From Mermis nigrescens (taxonomy: Eukaryota; Nematoda; Enoplea; Mermithida; Mermithidae), in the NCBI GenBank assembly GCA_036768485.1, contig JAVLUZ010000640.1, forward strand, positions 1 through 64,000: a stretch of DNA of 64,000 nucleotides. Direction: 5' to 3'. Made by a program: the position numbers and the translations under genes. This document shows positions 23,200 through 35,790 of the stretch, in pieces (the first letter of the stretch is position 1; the number at the start of each line of letters is the position of its first letter). A model generated the notes under the pieces. It did not search any database, was not told the origin of the DNA, and was given only the letters and a program-made list of their open reading frames with translations.

Positions 23200-24195
23200 C
23201 TGTTGTTTAATAAAAAGACGATTCAAATTGCTTGACTCACTTTAAAGTAAATGGACTTAAAATTAAAATTCATTGAAAAATTAATAAGTGGTCCGAATAT
23301 ATTATCAAATATAAACTTAATCTGAGTTTTTTCATTCATGAAACTCCGATTATTCTAGGAAATACTTATACTGTTTTAATTTTTCTGCTCTTACGAATTT
23401 TTGCTGACTGGAATGTTATGTACATAAGCGCGCAAAAGAATTTATGGAAGAAATACAGCCGAATTGTTAGTATGTACAACATATGTAAGTAAGTGATCTC
23501 ATGTCACTTAAATAATCTTTTAGTTTTTTACTTCTCTTGATATGCTATTGCTTTTCAGGACTAAATTCTTCTCAGTACAAATTTATGTGCGCCACACTTA
23601 TTCTTCAAAGTAATGTCTTCTTAAATTCCAACTTTTCTTTACGTGTATTTAAAAGGGAAGCGAAAAACAAAAATCAAATTCATGCTTAAATTCTAGAATA
23701 ATGACATTCACAAGATTCTGATTTTCAATGCTAATTCGATATTTCTAGAAGTATTAGCACGTTAAAGCAGAAAAATCTAGCCACGCGCGCTCTATTACTC
23801 TGAAATTGTCATGGAATGACAAAAGCCGGAAGGTAAATATACTCGTACATATAAATGAAAACAAGTTTGAAAAGTGTGTACCTACTACAGTCAATCTTTT
23901 GTAAACAGAGGTATTAGGACCAGAGATCAAAAAATGTTTAAAAATCTGAGTAACTGTACCGTAGGAAGTAGTACCTACCAACCTTATGAGTATTCACATA
24001 GTACATCATGCAAGCTTATTTTGAATCCATAATTGCAAATCCATGAAGCTTCATGGGTATTCAAAAACAAGATGTTGCACTAAACTGAAAATTTCCTCTT
24101 ATTGCTACAAAGAGAGCCTTCACCTTAAATGCTTTATGTTTATGTGTCCTTACTTTGATTTGGCTTGGGTAAGACCATATGTATGACCATATATT
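23200..24195. other. No gene recognised
   Basis: Unique AT-rich sequence. The only structure noticed is a perfect 16-bp palindrome CCATGAAGCTTCATGG at 24041-24056. Confidence 0.5.
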
Positions 24196-24204
24196 CATAC
24201 ATCG

Positions 24205-24495
24205 ATACAAAGCATGGCTGATTATGAAGACGTCAGCCGGTCTGAAGTGATGGGGGTTTCTTAATGACCTTCCTTAGGCTGAAAGGACCTGAAAAACTGA
24301 CTGATATAAATGATAAAACTTTAATAACAACGTTAAAAATAGTTTCTGGTCAATCTCAAGTACTTTTGAAGAAAATGTTTGCTTTTGATTTATTTTTGAC
24401 CCTCATTTTGCCTCAGTTTCCCCGGAAAATTTCCCATTCTTCTATTCTTGGATCTATACCCCCAAACCCTTCCATCGTGCATGCCTGTTTATGAT
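24205..24495 (+). mobile_element. Family B MITE
   Basis: CAAAGCATGGCTGATTATG, GTTTCTGGTCAATCTCAAG, ending CCATCGTGCATGCCTGTTTA. Confidence 0.6.
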
Positions 24496-25229
24496 TCCTC
24501 GTCAATAATTATTTTTCGCTTGACAAATTAATCTTCCAAACTTATTAAACATGCACTTTATGCCGCATTTGATGTTTTTCTCAATGTCCGTTCAATCTTT
24601 TAGCAACATTATCTTTAGAACATTTCACATAATTGCTAAACGCTACCAATTGACACAGATCCATAATTACTTTAAGTGCTTGTCGGGTAGGTTTGGTTGA
24701 CTGCTTAATGTAATTTGGAAAGAAGAAACCATAAGTGCACGCCGGAGTGTGGTTTTTGTTTTTTCCGTGCAGAAAATCTGTATTTCAAACAATAAGTCGA
24801 CCATGCATGCTTATTGCATTTAAAAGAAATTAGTGGCGTCCATACTTGAACAGAAAATATTCCGATGGGGTCTGGATAGGACGAAATCGCAAAGAACACT
24901 AAAAATTTAATTCTATATGCGTCTAACGAATTTTGGGTTATAGATCCTGGTGTCTAATAGGTATACATATGTGTTTACGTAAAAGCTTTTACTTGGGCCG
25001 CGCTAAAGAAGCATTAGTACCGGTTCCACCATTGGTGGGGTAGAGTGCTCTTAGCAGACATTTCTGTGAATAATCAAAGCCTGAAAAGTCTGAAACCCCT
25101 TCTTTGATAATCAAAGCCTGAAAAGAATGATACCTCCTAAAGCCACTTGACGGATCAACCTTGCCACCCTTCTGAGCGACGAAAAGTCTTGTAAGAGACG
25201 CCGCATACTTTGATTTACTTGTGATCACT

Positions 25230-25650
25230 TGAAAAGAAGCATTTATTTATACCTGCAAATTGGCATTTATACATTAAATACCATGCAGCAACTGAAGCAG
25301 CTTTTTCTATACCAAGAATTAATTTTGTAATTTGCTTTTTAGACATTAGTTGAAAAGTAGTATTTTTCAGAATTTATATTTATACCTGCAAAACGGCTAC
25401 GAAAGTATTGAGTGTTAAACTATTTACACTACATATGATACAGCACCTGAAGCAGCTATTTCTATACCAACAATTTTTGTGATTGACTTTTACGACATCA
25501 GTTGAAATGAAGCATTTTAGGAATTTTTATTTATACCTGCGAACCCGCTATAAGAGTACTTACATTAAACTATTTATATTAAATACCACACAACACTTGA
25601 AGCAGCTTTTTCTATACCAAGAATTAATTTTGACATTGGTTTTTAGGACA
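25230..25650 (+). repeat. Tandem repeat, ~150-bp units, block 1
   Basis: GAAGCAGCTTTTTCTATACC recurs near 25294, 25449 and 25599, alternating with TTTATACCTGC(A/G)AA. Confidence 0.7.
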
Positions 25651-25959
25651 TTGTCGCTTGGAACAGATGTACACCCCAAAAAAACCATTGATACCTGGGT
25701 ATTTTAAGGTCGCTGATCGCGAAAATTATGATTTTCTCATGCAGGGGCCTAAATTAAGATACTAGTCAGCTACTTGTTACAATTCAGACTTATATTCACC
25801 TCAGTTATTTGCATGGATAATAGCGCTAGCACTGGCAGCATATAGGCTAAGCTTCAGCAGTGGAACGTAGCGAGTGAATCAAGCTGCATCTCTCTGCTTG
25901 AGCTTTAATTTTTTCTGGAACCATTATGAATCCTTAAAGCAATTTCCATTTGGTAGCTA

Positions 25960-26320
25960 ATTGCTTCTATACCAAGAATTGCTTTTGTAATTGGCTTCTC
26001 AGACATCAGTTGAAAAGAAGCTTTTTTCAGAATTTATATTTATACATACCTGCAAATCGGCTTTGAGAATATTTATGTTAAACTATTTTTATTACATACG
26101 ATACAGTACCTGAAGCAACTTTTTCTATACCAACAATTTTTTGATTGATTTCTAAGACAAGTTGAGAAGAAGCATTTTCAGAATTTTTATTTATACCTGC
26201 AAACCTGCCATGAGAGTACTTATATTAAACTATTTACATTGAATACGATACAGCACCTGAAGCAGCTTTTCCTATACCGAGAATTAATTTTGTAATTGGC
26301 TTTACGACGTAAAAAATTAC
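25960..26320 (+). repeat. Tandem repeat, ~150-bp units, block 2
   Basis: The same unit as block 1 recurs near 25965, 26112 and 26259. The 300 bp between blocks is unique. Confidence 0.65.
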
Positions 26321-26347
26321 ATATCTAACAATTAAGTAATTTGAATT

Positions 26348-26420
26348 ATCAGTGGATGGCTTAGTCGATAATGCAATTAATATCAATCAGAAAGTTCTAG
26401 GTTCGAGCCCCAATGACTCA
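26348..26420 (+). other. tRNA-like relic (possible SINE head)
   Basis: Box A-like TGGCTTAGTCG and box B-like GGTTCGAGCCC about 45 bases apart, but the arms do not fold into a proper cloverleaf. Confidence 0.35.
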
Positions 26421-27694
26421 AAAATATTCATAAAGAAAGCGATAATTGAGAAAGAAAACGGCAAAAATTTGGATGGAATCTTAACCAGAGAGTACCCACC
26501 CAATGCATAAGTAATCTTCATTTAGCCCCTAGATAAAAAATAATGTAATATTCAAGATCATATGCTGATCTCAAATCACCTGGAAATCTTTAGTTTTCAG
26601 AGTATGTCATACATGTGCTCCAAGAATACCCATTTTTGTAATGGCATTTGTAGGTAAATGCTTAAAAGTGGCAAGGAATGAAGGAACTTATCTTAAACAA
26701 ATGTTGCGTAAAGTACGATGCTCAAGATATTGAAGAATAAAAATTTTATTGTTAGGACAGGTACTTTAAATAACACAAAACATCGCTAATAAAATGGCAT
26801 AAAGAGTAGGTAATCTGCATAAATAACTTGACAATTGCAGAGATACCTACTTACTTTTAACTCAGATATGTAGATACCTGATCTAGATACTATGTAGCAG
26901 CTAGGCGCATATGGTTTAAGCAATAGACGATACTGTTTTTACAATTATAAGAAACAATTATAATTTCACTAATAAAAATTAGCAGACTGTTATTTTTGCT
27001 AATTCGTAATTGGTTTGCGGGTATAAATAAATGCTTCTTTTCAAGTGATCACAAGTAAATCGAAGTATGCGGCGTCTCTTACAAGACTTTTGTCGCTCAG
27101 AAGGGTGGCAAGGTTGATCCGTCAAGTGGCTTTAGGAGGTATCATTCTTTTCAGGCTTTGATTATCAAAGAAGGGGTTTCAGACTTTTCAGGCTTTGATT
27201 ATTCACAGAAATGTCTGCTAAGAGCACTCTACCCCACCAATGGTGGAACCGGTACTAATATCAGGCTTTTTATTAGATAACCGTTGGTCACTGAAAAGTA
27301 TTCCCAATGTATTTTTATTTTTTTTGAAATTTAGTATGCTGCATATGTGCGCTTGCTCCTTGTTCGACAACAATTTCTTATTGATGAAGACGATAAATGG
27401 TCAACTCTGTTTTTTCTTATGTGGAATACGCATATTGCACTTAAACTTCAAAAATATTTAGGTCATGAATTATCTGAGACAGTTGACCCATTCATCTAAG
27501 GCTTAGCCCATGCGCTGACACTAATGTTATAAAATCACTGGTTGTTGTTGACGATGTCTTAGGCAGGCTCAGTGTAATTTTAATTGTCGGCGTATGAGCT
27601 AGAGCCGGTTTCTATAAACCGGTTTAAGCCTGGCTTACAGTTGAGCGCGACTTAAACCTGGCTTATCGGTTTTGTAAAGTGTGGTTTAAGCCCA

Positions 27695-27915
27695 CACATG
27701 TAACGGTTCGAAATTTTGGAGAGAGGGTCCCGGCCATTTTCAGGGATGAGGGAATGCTTCGATTTTTGGCCAAAACGGTCAAAATATGCATAAAAACGGC
27801 AAAAAAATTCAATTTTCTGTAGAAATCGGGCAGGGTCAAAAATTTTCTGACTTTGGGGGATGAGGGAACGTCCGACTTTCAGTGGGGATCCCCCCATACG
27901 CCCACGTGTGCTCAC
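27695..27915 (-). mobile_element. Diverged element related to families B/A
   Basis: GC-rich ends (GGTCCCGGCCATTTTC; CCCCCATACGCCCACGTGTG) around an AAAATATGCATAAAAACGGC core. Assignment is uncertain. Confidence 0.35.
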
Positions 27916-28152
27916 AATCGTATGCGTTTTTGTAAGAGGTGAGAGATTTCCGTTTAACTCCCAGCATGCCTAATGTATAGTTTTAAGAATTTTTAAGCTC
28001 AAAAGTATTATCGGTTTTTCATGCTAATTAACCATTTTTCGACTACATTTCGTTCAATTTGATTGAATTTTTTCAACTGTAATATATCTTTTATGTTTTT
28101 ATGTGGTGAAAAGAGCGTGCCTCGTTAGAAGATTCAAAATAGGTTCCTGACC

Positions 28153-28662
28153 ATATCTGGGTGTGGGGCGGGTGTTAGGGGGTATGCACTATACGTGAGC
28201 AGCAAGAAATTTCTGGGGGGGGTGCAAGATTTTTTGAAGGTCAAAAAATGACCTTATAAATGGTGGTATGGCGAAAGAAACACCATTTTTCGACGTTTCT
28301 CATCGAGCACTATCCATTGGCATCAAAAAATTGCGTAAAAAACTAAGAAAATTTTCAAAAATTGAATTCTGGGGGGGTATTTTGATTTCTGGGGGGGTAT
28401 TTCGGTTTTGGGGCTGCATACTCCCAAACCCCCCACGCTCAGGTGTGGTATGCACCCCTCCCAGAAACTAAAATACCCCTCACCAGAATTCAATTTTTGG
28501 AAATTAAATAAGTTTTTTTCGCAATTTTTTGATGCCAATGGATAGTGCTCGATGACAAACGGTGATAAATGATGCATTTTCGCCACACCACCATTTTTAA
28601 AGCCAGTTTTTGACCTTTGAAAAATCCTTGCACCCTCAGAATTTTGGTGCCGCCCACCTATG
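28153..28662 (+). mobile_element. Family A MITE (outer), perfect 9-bp target duplication
   Basis: TTCCTGACC at 28144-28152 and 28663-28671. Starts ATATCTGGGTGTGGGG and ends GCCGCCCACCTATG. Interrupted by an inverted A copy. Confidence 0.85.
28190..28446 (-). mobile_element. Family A MITE (inner, inverted), perfect 9-bp target duplication
   Basis: GGTATGCAC at 28181-28189 and 28447-28455. Starts TATACGTGAGCAGCAAG, the reverse of the A end, and finishes CCCCACGCTCAGGTGT. Confidence 0.85.
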
Positions 28663-29334
28663 TTCCTGACCAAACACGTCCGGGGTGCTTTTGAAACGTT
28701 TTGACAAGCGTTTTTTGAGAGCTAAAAAGTGATAGGTTATATGTGAAAAACACTTCCTTCTATGTTTCTGACATTGCTTGTGTAAGTTTTTCTAAAACAT
28801 AAAAACACAAAAAATTTCGAAATAATTGAAAAAATCGAATTAATTTAACAAAATTTAATTAGAAATGAGAATATTACACAAAGTGTAGAAAATTTGTATT
28901 TTTGAACCAAGCCAAAACGCTTTTTTGCACGTTTTTTCCCGAAAATCGATAATGGTAGGGATCACAGCCTGTTTGTGGGATTCGTTAGTCATTTTAAGGA
29001 ATCAGACCAACAACCCTGGGCCGTATTTAGTTTTGGAGAAAGGCGACAGCCTCCCCTTGGCCGTAAAGAAAATTTTTAGCAGGAAGATTTGCACGGAAAT
29101 TATATCCCAGAAATTGACTGATTTTCAGCGCTTCGCGCCGTATGTAAAGTATTAGCTACGGTTTTGCTTCAGGCGCGACCAAAAAATGACACTTCGTAGT
29201 GTCTATTCAACAAAAAAATTTTCGAAAGATGGAATTTTATGAGCTTATGTTGAACAACGTCAGAAAATGCGGTTTTTGAGAGCTATCCCGACGGCCTACT
29301 AAGATTAATTTCTGTCACAGAAAATTCATGGGTA

Positions 29335-29585
29335 TTAGGAATTGCTGTAGACTGATCCGGTTTTTTAAATTTTGTTTGGCCGACCATACTGTGTCGCCGA
29401 CCGTCTCATCTGGCCGACTATAATCAATTTTTTGTAACCAAAAATTTGTGGCTAGTAGGAATATGAGCCGGGCCGATTAGATTTATGAAATTTCCTCAAA
29501 CCGACCATACCATGTCACCGACCGTCGCATCTGGCCGAGGAATACTCTATATGGGCCAGGCCGATCAGATTTTTAAAATTTTGTT
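29335..29585 (+). repeat. Local repeat with GGCCGA / CCGACCAT motifs
   Basis: Three diverged units around TAGGAAT, (G)GGCCGAT(T/C)AGAT and ACCGACCATAC(T/C), spaced about 120 and 80 bp. No gene seen between 29160 and 30060. Confidence 0.5.
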
Positions 29586-29621
29586 CCACTATACCATCAT
29601 GTTTTTTTTGTACAAGGTCCG

Positions 29622-30010
29622 TTTGTACATGTACAAAGATGGTCCCCAAAAGTCTTTGTACATTCTGTACATGCAAATTTGTGTATACTATAATATGGTG
29701 CAGTAGCAATTTTAGTGTGGTAAAACAGGGTTTTTCGACCTTTGGTATTTTATTATAGCTATTTTCTGGGTTTCTGTCGACAAAAATTACTAAAAATTGG
29801 CTCCAAATGGCGCGAAGCGCCAAAAATTTGACACTTTTTTATTCTAAATGCAAATTCTGCCATTTAAACACATATAGAACAAACAATTAATCGCTTGGGG
29901 GCAAACCGCCGAAAATTTTTGAGAATTTCACACCTTTTTACAGTTTCTGCCTAATTAAAAATCTTTGTACATGTACAAAGACGGTCGTGGAAAATCTTTG
30001 TACATTGGGA
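29622..30010. repeat. Palindromic TTTGTACATGTACAAAG repeats
   Basis: The palindrome occurs near 29622 and near 29965, each followed by a further CTTTGTACATT. Possibly ends of a small element. Confidence 0.45.
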
Positions 30011-33000
30011 AAAATCTTTGCCGAATACAAAAACACTGCATACCATGTCACAAATCGTCCCATTTGTGGTGGGCGGGGTTGTTGGGATTATTGAGTGGGA
30101 CTGTTGGGACTGATGGGGATGTTGGGATTTTTGGTGGGGCTGTTGCGATTGGTGAGCTGTTGGGCTTGGTGGGGCTGTTGGGATTATTGGTGGGGCTGTT
30201 GGGACGGTGGGGCTGTTGGGACTGATGAGGCTGTTGGGATGGGTGGGGCTGTTGGGATTATTGGTGGGGCTGTTGGGATTGGTGGGGCTGTTGGGATTGG
30301 TGGGGCTGTTAGGATTATTGGTGGGGCTTTTGGAACGGTGGGGCTGTTAGGACTGGTGGGGCTGTTAAGATGGGTGGGGCTGTTGGGATTATTGGTGGGG
30401 CTGTTGGGACGGTGGGGCTGTAGGGATTGGTGGGGCATTTGGGATGGGTGGGGCTGTTAGGATTATTGGTGGGGCTGTTGGGACGGTGGAGCTGTTGGGA
30501 CTGGTGGGACGGGTGGGGCTGTTGGGATTTTTGGTGGGGCTGTTGGGACGGTGGGGATTTTGGGACTGGTGGGGGTTGTTGGGACGGGTGAGGCTGTTGG
30601 GACTGGTGTGGCTGTTGAGACAAGTGGGGCTGTTGGGATTATTGGTGGGGCGGTTGGGACGGTGGGGTTGTTGGGACTGGTGGGGCTGTTAAGACTGGTG
30701 GGGCTGTGGGGACTGGTGGGGCTATACAGTGACGATGGGGCTGTTGGGATTATTGGTGGGGCTGTTGGGACGGTGGGGGCTGTTGAGACTGGTGGGGCTG
30801 TTGGGACGGTGGGGTTGTTGGGATTTTTGGTGGAGCTGTTGGGATTTTTGGTGGGGCTGTTGGGATTTTTGGTGGGGCTGTTGGGACAATGGGGCTGTTG
30901 GGATTGGTGTGGCTGTTGGGATTGGTGGGGCTGTTGGGATTATTGGTGGGGCTGTTGGGACAGTGGGGCTGTTGGGACTGGTGGGGCTATTAAGATTGGT
31001 GGGGCTGTATGGGATTATTGGTGGGGCTGTTGGGACGGTGGGGTTGTTGGGACTGGTGGAAGTTGTTGGGACGAGTGGGGCTGTTGGGATTTTTGGTGGG
31101 GCTGTTGGGATTTTTAGTGGGCTGTTGGGACAGGTGGGGCTGTTGGGATCTTTGGTGGGGCTGTTGGGACGGTGGGGTTGTTGGGATGGTGGGGCTGTTG
31201 GGATTGGTGGGGCTGTTGGGATTGGTGGGGCTGTTGGGATTGGTGGGGCTATTGGGATTGGTGGGGCTGTTGGGATTATTGGTGGGGCTGTTGGGATTAT
31301 TGGTGGGGCTGTTGGGACGGTGAGGCTGTTGGGACTGGTGGGGCTGTTGGAATGGTTGGGACTGTTGGGATTTTTAATGGGGATGGTGGGGCTCTAGGGA
31401 TTGGTGGGTCTGTTGGGATTATTGGTTGGCTGTTGGGATGGTGGGGCTGTTGGGATTATTGGTGGGGCTGTTGGGACAGTGGGGCTGTTGGGACTGGTGG
31501 GGCTTGTTGGAATTTTCGGTGATGTTGATGGGACTGTGGGGCTGTTAGGATGGTGGGGCTGTTGGGACTGGTGAGGCTGTTGGGATTGGTGGGGCTGTTG
31601 GGATTATTGGTGGGGCTGTTGGGATGGTGGGGCTGTTGGGACTGGTGGGGTTTGTTGGGACAGGTGGGGCTGTTGGGATTATTGGTGGGACTGTTGGGAC
31701 GGTGGGACTGATAGAGATGTTGGGATTTTTGGTGGGGCTGTTGGGACGGTGGGGCTGTTGAGACTGGTGGGGCTGTTGGGACGGGTGGGGCTGTTGGGAT
31801 TTTGGTGGAGCTGTTGGGATTTTGGTGGGGCTGTTGGGATTTTTGGTGGGGCTGTTGGGACAATTGGGGCTGTTGGGATTGGTGGGGCTGTTGGGATTGG
31901 TGGGGCTGTTGGGATTATTGGTGGGGCTGTTGGGACGGTGGGGTTGTTGGGACTGGTGGAGGTTGTTGGGACTGGTGTGGCTGTTGAGACAATTGGGGCT
32001 GTTGGGATTATTGGTGGGGCAGTTGGGACGGTGGGGTTGTTGGGACTGGTGGGGCTGTTGGGACTGGTGGAGCTGTTGGGACTGGTGGGACGATGGGCTG
32101 TTGGGATTTTTGGTGGGGCTGTTGGGACGGTGGGGCTTTTGGGACTGGTGGGAGTTGTTGGGACGGGTGAGGCTGTTGGGACTGGTGGGGTTGTTGAGAC
32201 AAGTGGGGCTGTTGGGATTATTGGTGGGGCAGTTGGGACGGTGGGGTTGTTGGGACTGGTGGGGCTGTTGGGACTGGTGGGGCTGTTGTGACTGGTGGGG
32301 CTGTTGGGACTGGTGGGGCTGTAAGGACGTATGGGGCTGTTGGGATTATTGGTGGGGCTGTTGGGACGGTGGGGCTGTTGAGACTGGTGGGGGCTGTTGG
32401 GACGGGTGGGGCTGTTGGGATTTTGGTGGAGCTGTTGGGATGTGTTAGGTGGGGCTGTTGGGATTTTTGGTGGGGCTGTTGGGACAGTGGGGCTGTTGGG
32501 ACTGGTGGGGCTGTTAAGATTGGTGGGGCTGTTGGGATTATTGGTGGGGCTGTTGGGACGGTGGGGTTGTTGGGACTAGTGAGGGTTGTTGGGACTGGTG
32601 GGGCTGTTGGGACTGGTGGGGCTGTATGGACGTATGGGGCTGTTGGGATTATTGGTGGGGCTGTTGGGACGGTGGGGCTGTTGAGACTGGTGGGGCTGTT
32701 GGGACGGGTGGGGCTGTTGGGATTTTTGGTGGAGCTGTTGGGATTTTTGGTGGGGCTGTTGGGATTTTTGGTGGGGCTGTTGGGACAGTGGGGCTGTTGG
32801 GACAGGTGGGGCTGTTGGGATCTATTGGTGGGGCTGTTGGGACGGTGGGGCTGTTGGGATGGTGGGGCTGTTGGGATTGGTGGGGCTGTTGGGATTGGTG
32901 GGGCTGTTGGGATTGGTGGGGCTGTTGGGACTGGTGGGGCTGTTGGGATTATTGGTGGGGCTGTTGGGATTATTGGTGGGGCTGTTGGGACTGGTGGGGC

Positions 33001-33399
33001 TGTTGGGGCTGGTGGGGTTGTTGGGACGGGTGAGGCTGTTGGGACTGGTGGGGCTGTTGAGACAAGTGGGGCTTTTGGGATTATTGGTGGGGCTGTTGGG
33101 ACGGTGGGGTTGTTGGGACTGGTGGGGCTGTTGGGACTGGTGGGGCTGTTGGGACTGGTGGGGCTGTTGGGACTGGTGGGGCTGTTGGGACGGTGGGGCT
33201 GTTAGCAGGGTGGGGCTGTTGGGACTGGGGCTGTTGGTATTTTTGTGGAGCTGTTGGATTTTTGGTGAGGCTGTTGGGATTGGTGGGGCTGTTGTGACAA
33301 TGGGGCTGTTGGGATTGGTGGGGCTGTTGGGATTGGCGGGGCTGTAGGGATTATTGTGGGGCTGTTGGGACGGTGGGGCTGTTGGGACTGGTGGATGTT

Positions 33400-35790
33400 G
33401 TTGATGGGAGCTGTTGGGATTTTTGGTGAGGCTGTTGGGATTTTTGGTGGAGCTGTTGGGATTTTTGGTGGGGCTGTTGGGATTTTGGTGGGGCTGTTGG
33501 GACAGTGGGGCTGTTGGGATTGGTGGGGCTGTTGGAATTGGTGGGCTTGTTGGGATTGGTGGGGCTGTTGGGATTATTGGTGGGGCTGTTGGGACGGTGG
33601 GGCTTTTAGGACTGGTGGGGGTTGTTGGGACGGGTGAGGCTGTTGTGACTAATGGGGCTGTTGAGACAAGTGGGGCTGTTGGGATTATTGGTGGGGTTGG
33701 TGAAATGGTGGGGCTGTTGGGATTGGTGGGGCTGTTGGGATTGGTGGGGCTGTTGGGATTGGTGGGGCTGTCGGGATTATTGGTGGGGCTGTTGGGACGG
33801 TGAGGGCTGTTGGGACTGGTGGGACTGTTGGGATGGTTGGGACTGTTGGGATTTTGGTGGGGATGGTGGGGCTGTAGGGATTGGTGGGTCTGTTGGGATT
33901 AATGGTGGGGCTGTTTGGATGGTGGGGCTGTTGGGATTATTGGTGGGGCTGTTGGGACTTTGGGGCTGTTGGGACTGGTGGGACGGGTGGGGCTGTTGGG
34001 ATTTTTGGTGGGCTGTTGGGACGGTGGGGCTTTTGGGACTGGTGGGGGTTGTTGGGACGGGTGAGGCTGTTGGGACTGGTGGGGCTGTTGAGACAAGTGG
34101 GGCTGTTGGGATTATTGGTGGGGCTGTTGGGACGGTGGGGTTGTTGGGACTGGTGGGGCTGTTGGGACTGGTGGGGCTGTTGGGACTGGTGGGGCTGTTG
34201 GGACTGGTGTGGCTGTTGAGACGTATGGGGCTGTGGTGGGGCTGTTGGGACGGTGGGGCTGTTGAGACTGGTGGTGCTGTTGGGACGGGTGGGGCTGTTG
34301 GTATTTTTGTGGAGCTGTTGGGATTTTTGGTGGGGCTGTTGGGATTTTTGGTGGGGCTGTTATGACAATGGGGCTGTTGGGATTGGTGGGGCTGTTGGGA
34401 TTGGCGGGGCTGTAGGGATTATTGGTGGGGCTGTTGGGACGGTGGGGCTGTTGGGACTGGTGGGGCTGTTCAGATTGGTGGGGCAGTTGGGATTATTGGT
34501 GGGGCTGTTGGGACGGTGGGGTTGTTGGGTGGGACTGGTGGAGGTTGTTGGTACGAGTGGAGCTGTTGGGATTTTTGGTGGGGCTGTTGGGATTTTTGGT
34601 GGAGCTGTTGGGATTTTTGGTGGGGCTTTTGGGATATTTGGTGGGGCTGTTGGGACAGTGGGGCTGTTGGGATTGGTGGGGCTGTTGGAATTGGTGGTGC
34701 TGTTGGGATTGGTGGGGCTGTTGGGATTATTGGTGGGGCTGTTGGGACGGTGGGGCTTTTAGGACTAGTGGGGGTTGTTGGGACGAGTGAGGCTGTTGTG
34801 ACTAATGGGGCTGTTGAGACAAGTGGGGCTGTTGGATTATTGGTGGGGTTGGTGATAATGGTGGGGCTGTTGGGATTGGAGGGGCTGTTGGGATTGGTGG
34901 GGCTGTTGGGATTGGTGGGGCTGTTGGGATTGGTGGGGCTGTTGGGATTGGTGGGGCTGTTGGGATTGGTGGGGCTGTTGGGATTGGTGGGGCTGTTGGG
35001 ATTATTGGTGGGGCTGTTGGGACGGTGAGGCTGTTGGGACTGGTGGGACTGTTGGGATGGTTGGGACTGCTGGGATTTTTGGTGGGGATGGTGGGGCTGT
35101 AGGGATTGGTGGGTCTGTTGGGATTAATGGTGGGGCTGTTTGGATGGTGGGGCTGTTGGGATTATTGGTGGGGCTGTTGGGACAGTGGGGCTGTTGGGAC
35201 TGGTGGGGCTATTGGGATTTTCGGTGGGGCTGATGGGACAGTGGGGCTGTTGGGATGGTGGGGATGTTGGGACTGGTGAGGCTGTTGGGACGGGTGGGGC
35301 TGTTGGAATTTTTGGTGGGGTACTTGCGATGGTGGGGCTGTTGGGACTGGTGGGGTTGATGGGACAGGTGGGGCTGTTATGATTTTTGGTGGGGCTGTTG
35401 GGATGGTGGGGCTGTTGGGACAGTGGAGCTGTTGGGACTGGTGGGGTTTGTTGGGACAGGTGGGGCTGTTGGGATTATTAGCGGGGCTGTTGGGATTATT
35501 GGTGGGACTGTATGGACGGTGGGACTGTTGGGACTGATGGGGATGTTGGGCTTTTTGGTGGGGCTGTTGGGATTGGTGGGGCTGTTGGGATTGGTGGGGC
35601 TGTTGGGGTTATTGGTGGGGCTGTTGGGACTGTGGGGCTGTTGGGACTGATGGGGCTGTTGGGACGGGTGGGGCTGTTGGGATTTTTGGTGGGGCTGTTG
35701 GGATTATTGGTGGGGCTGTTGTGACGGTGGGGCTGTTGTGACTGGTGGGGCTGTTAAGATGGGTGGTTCTCTTGGGATTATTGGTGGGGC
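33400..35790 (+). repeat. Higher-order repeat, copy 1
   Basis: The same order of variant units recurs at 37040-39325, offset about 3.54-3.64 kb. Marker variants include TGGTTCTCTTGGGATT (near 35763) and GGGGTACTTGCGATGG (near 35317). Confidence 0.75.

Larger units (their letters stand above)
22545..23200 (+). mobile_element. Family B MITE carrying nested D and K elements
   Basis: The host B runs from CACAATATGGCCGATCCG to TTTTTTCATTTTTTGATTCCAG. It is split by D at 22573-22743 and by K at 22800-23020. Confidence 0.7.
25013..27259. mobile_element. DNA element with 250-bp terminal inverted repeats and internal tandem repeats
   Basis: Arms 25013-25262 and 27010-27259 are nearly perfect inverted copies (paired coordinates sum to 52272), starting ATTAGTACCGGTTCCACC. 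Inside lie two blocks of ~150-bp tandem units. A 79-codon frame without ATG covers the left arm (25228 to 24989) and is mirrored in the right arm. No transposase or clear target duplication seen. Confidence 0.7.
27940..28920 (-). mobile_element. Family C copy split by nested family A elements
   Basis: C-like sequence at about 27940-28143 and 28672-28920 (AAAAGAGCGTGCCTCG; TCTATGTTTCTGACATTGC) surrounds the A elements at 28153-28662. Further C-like sequence, including GCGCTTCGCGCC, runs to about 29160. Confidence 0.5.

Noticed and set aside
24989..25228. 79-codon frame in the 250-bp inverted end
   Set aside because: It lacks an ATG, extends past the element edge and is best explained as chance in the inverted repeat.
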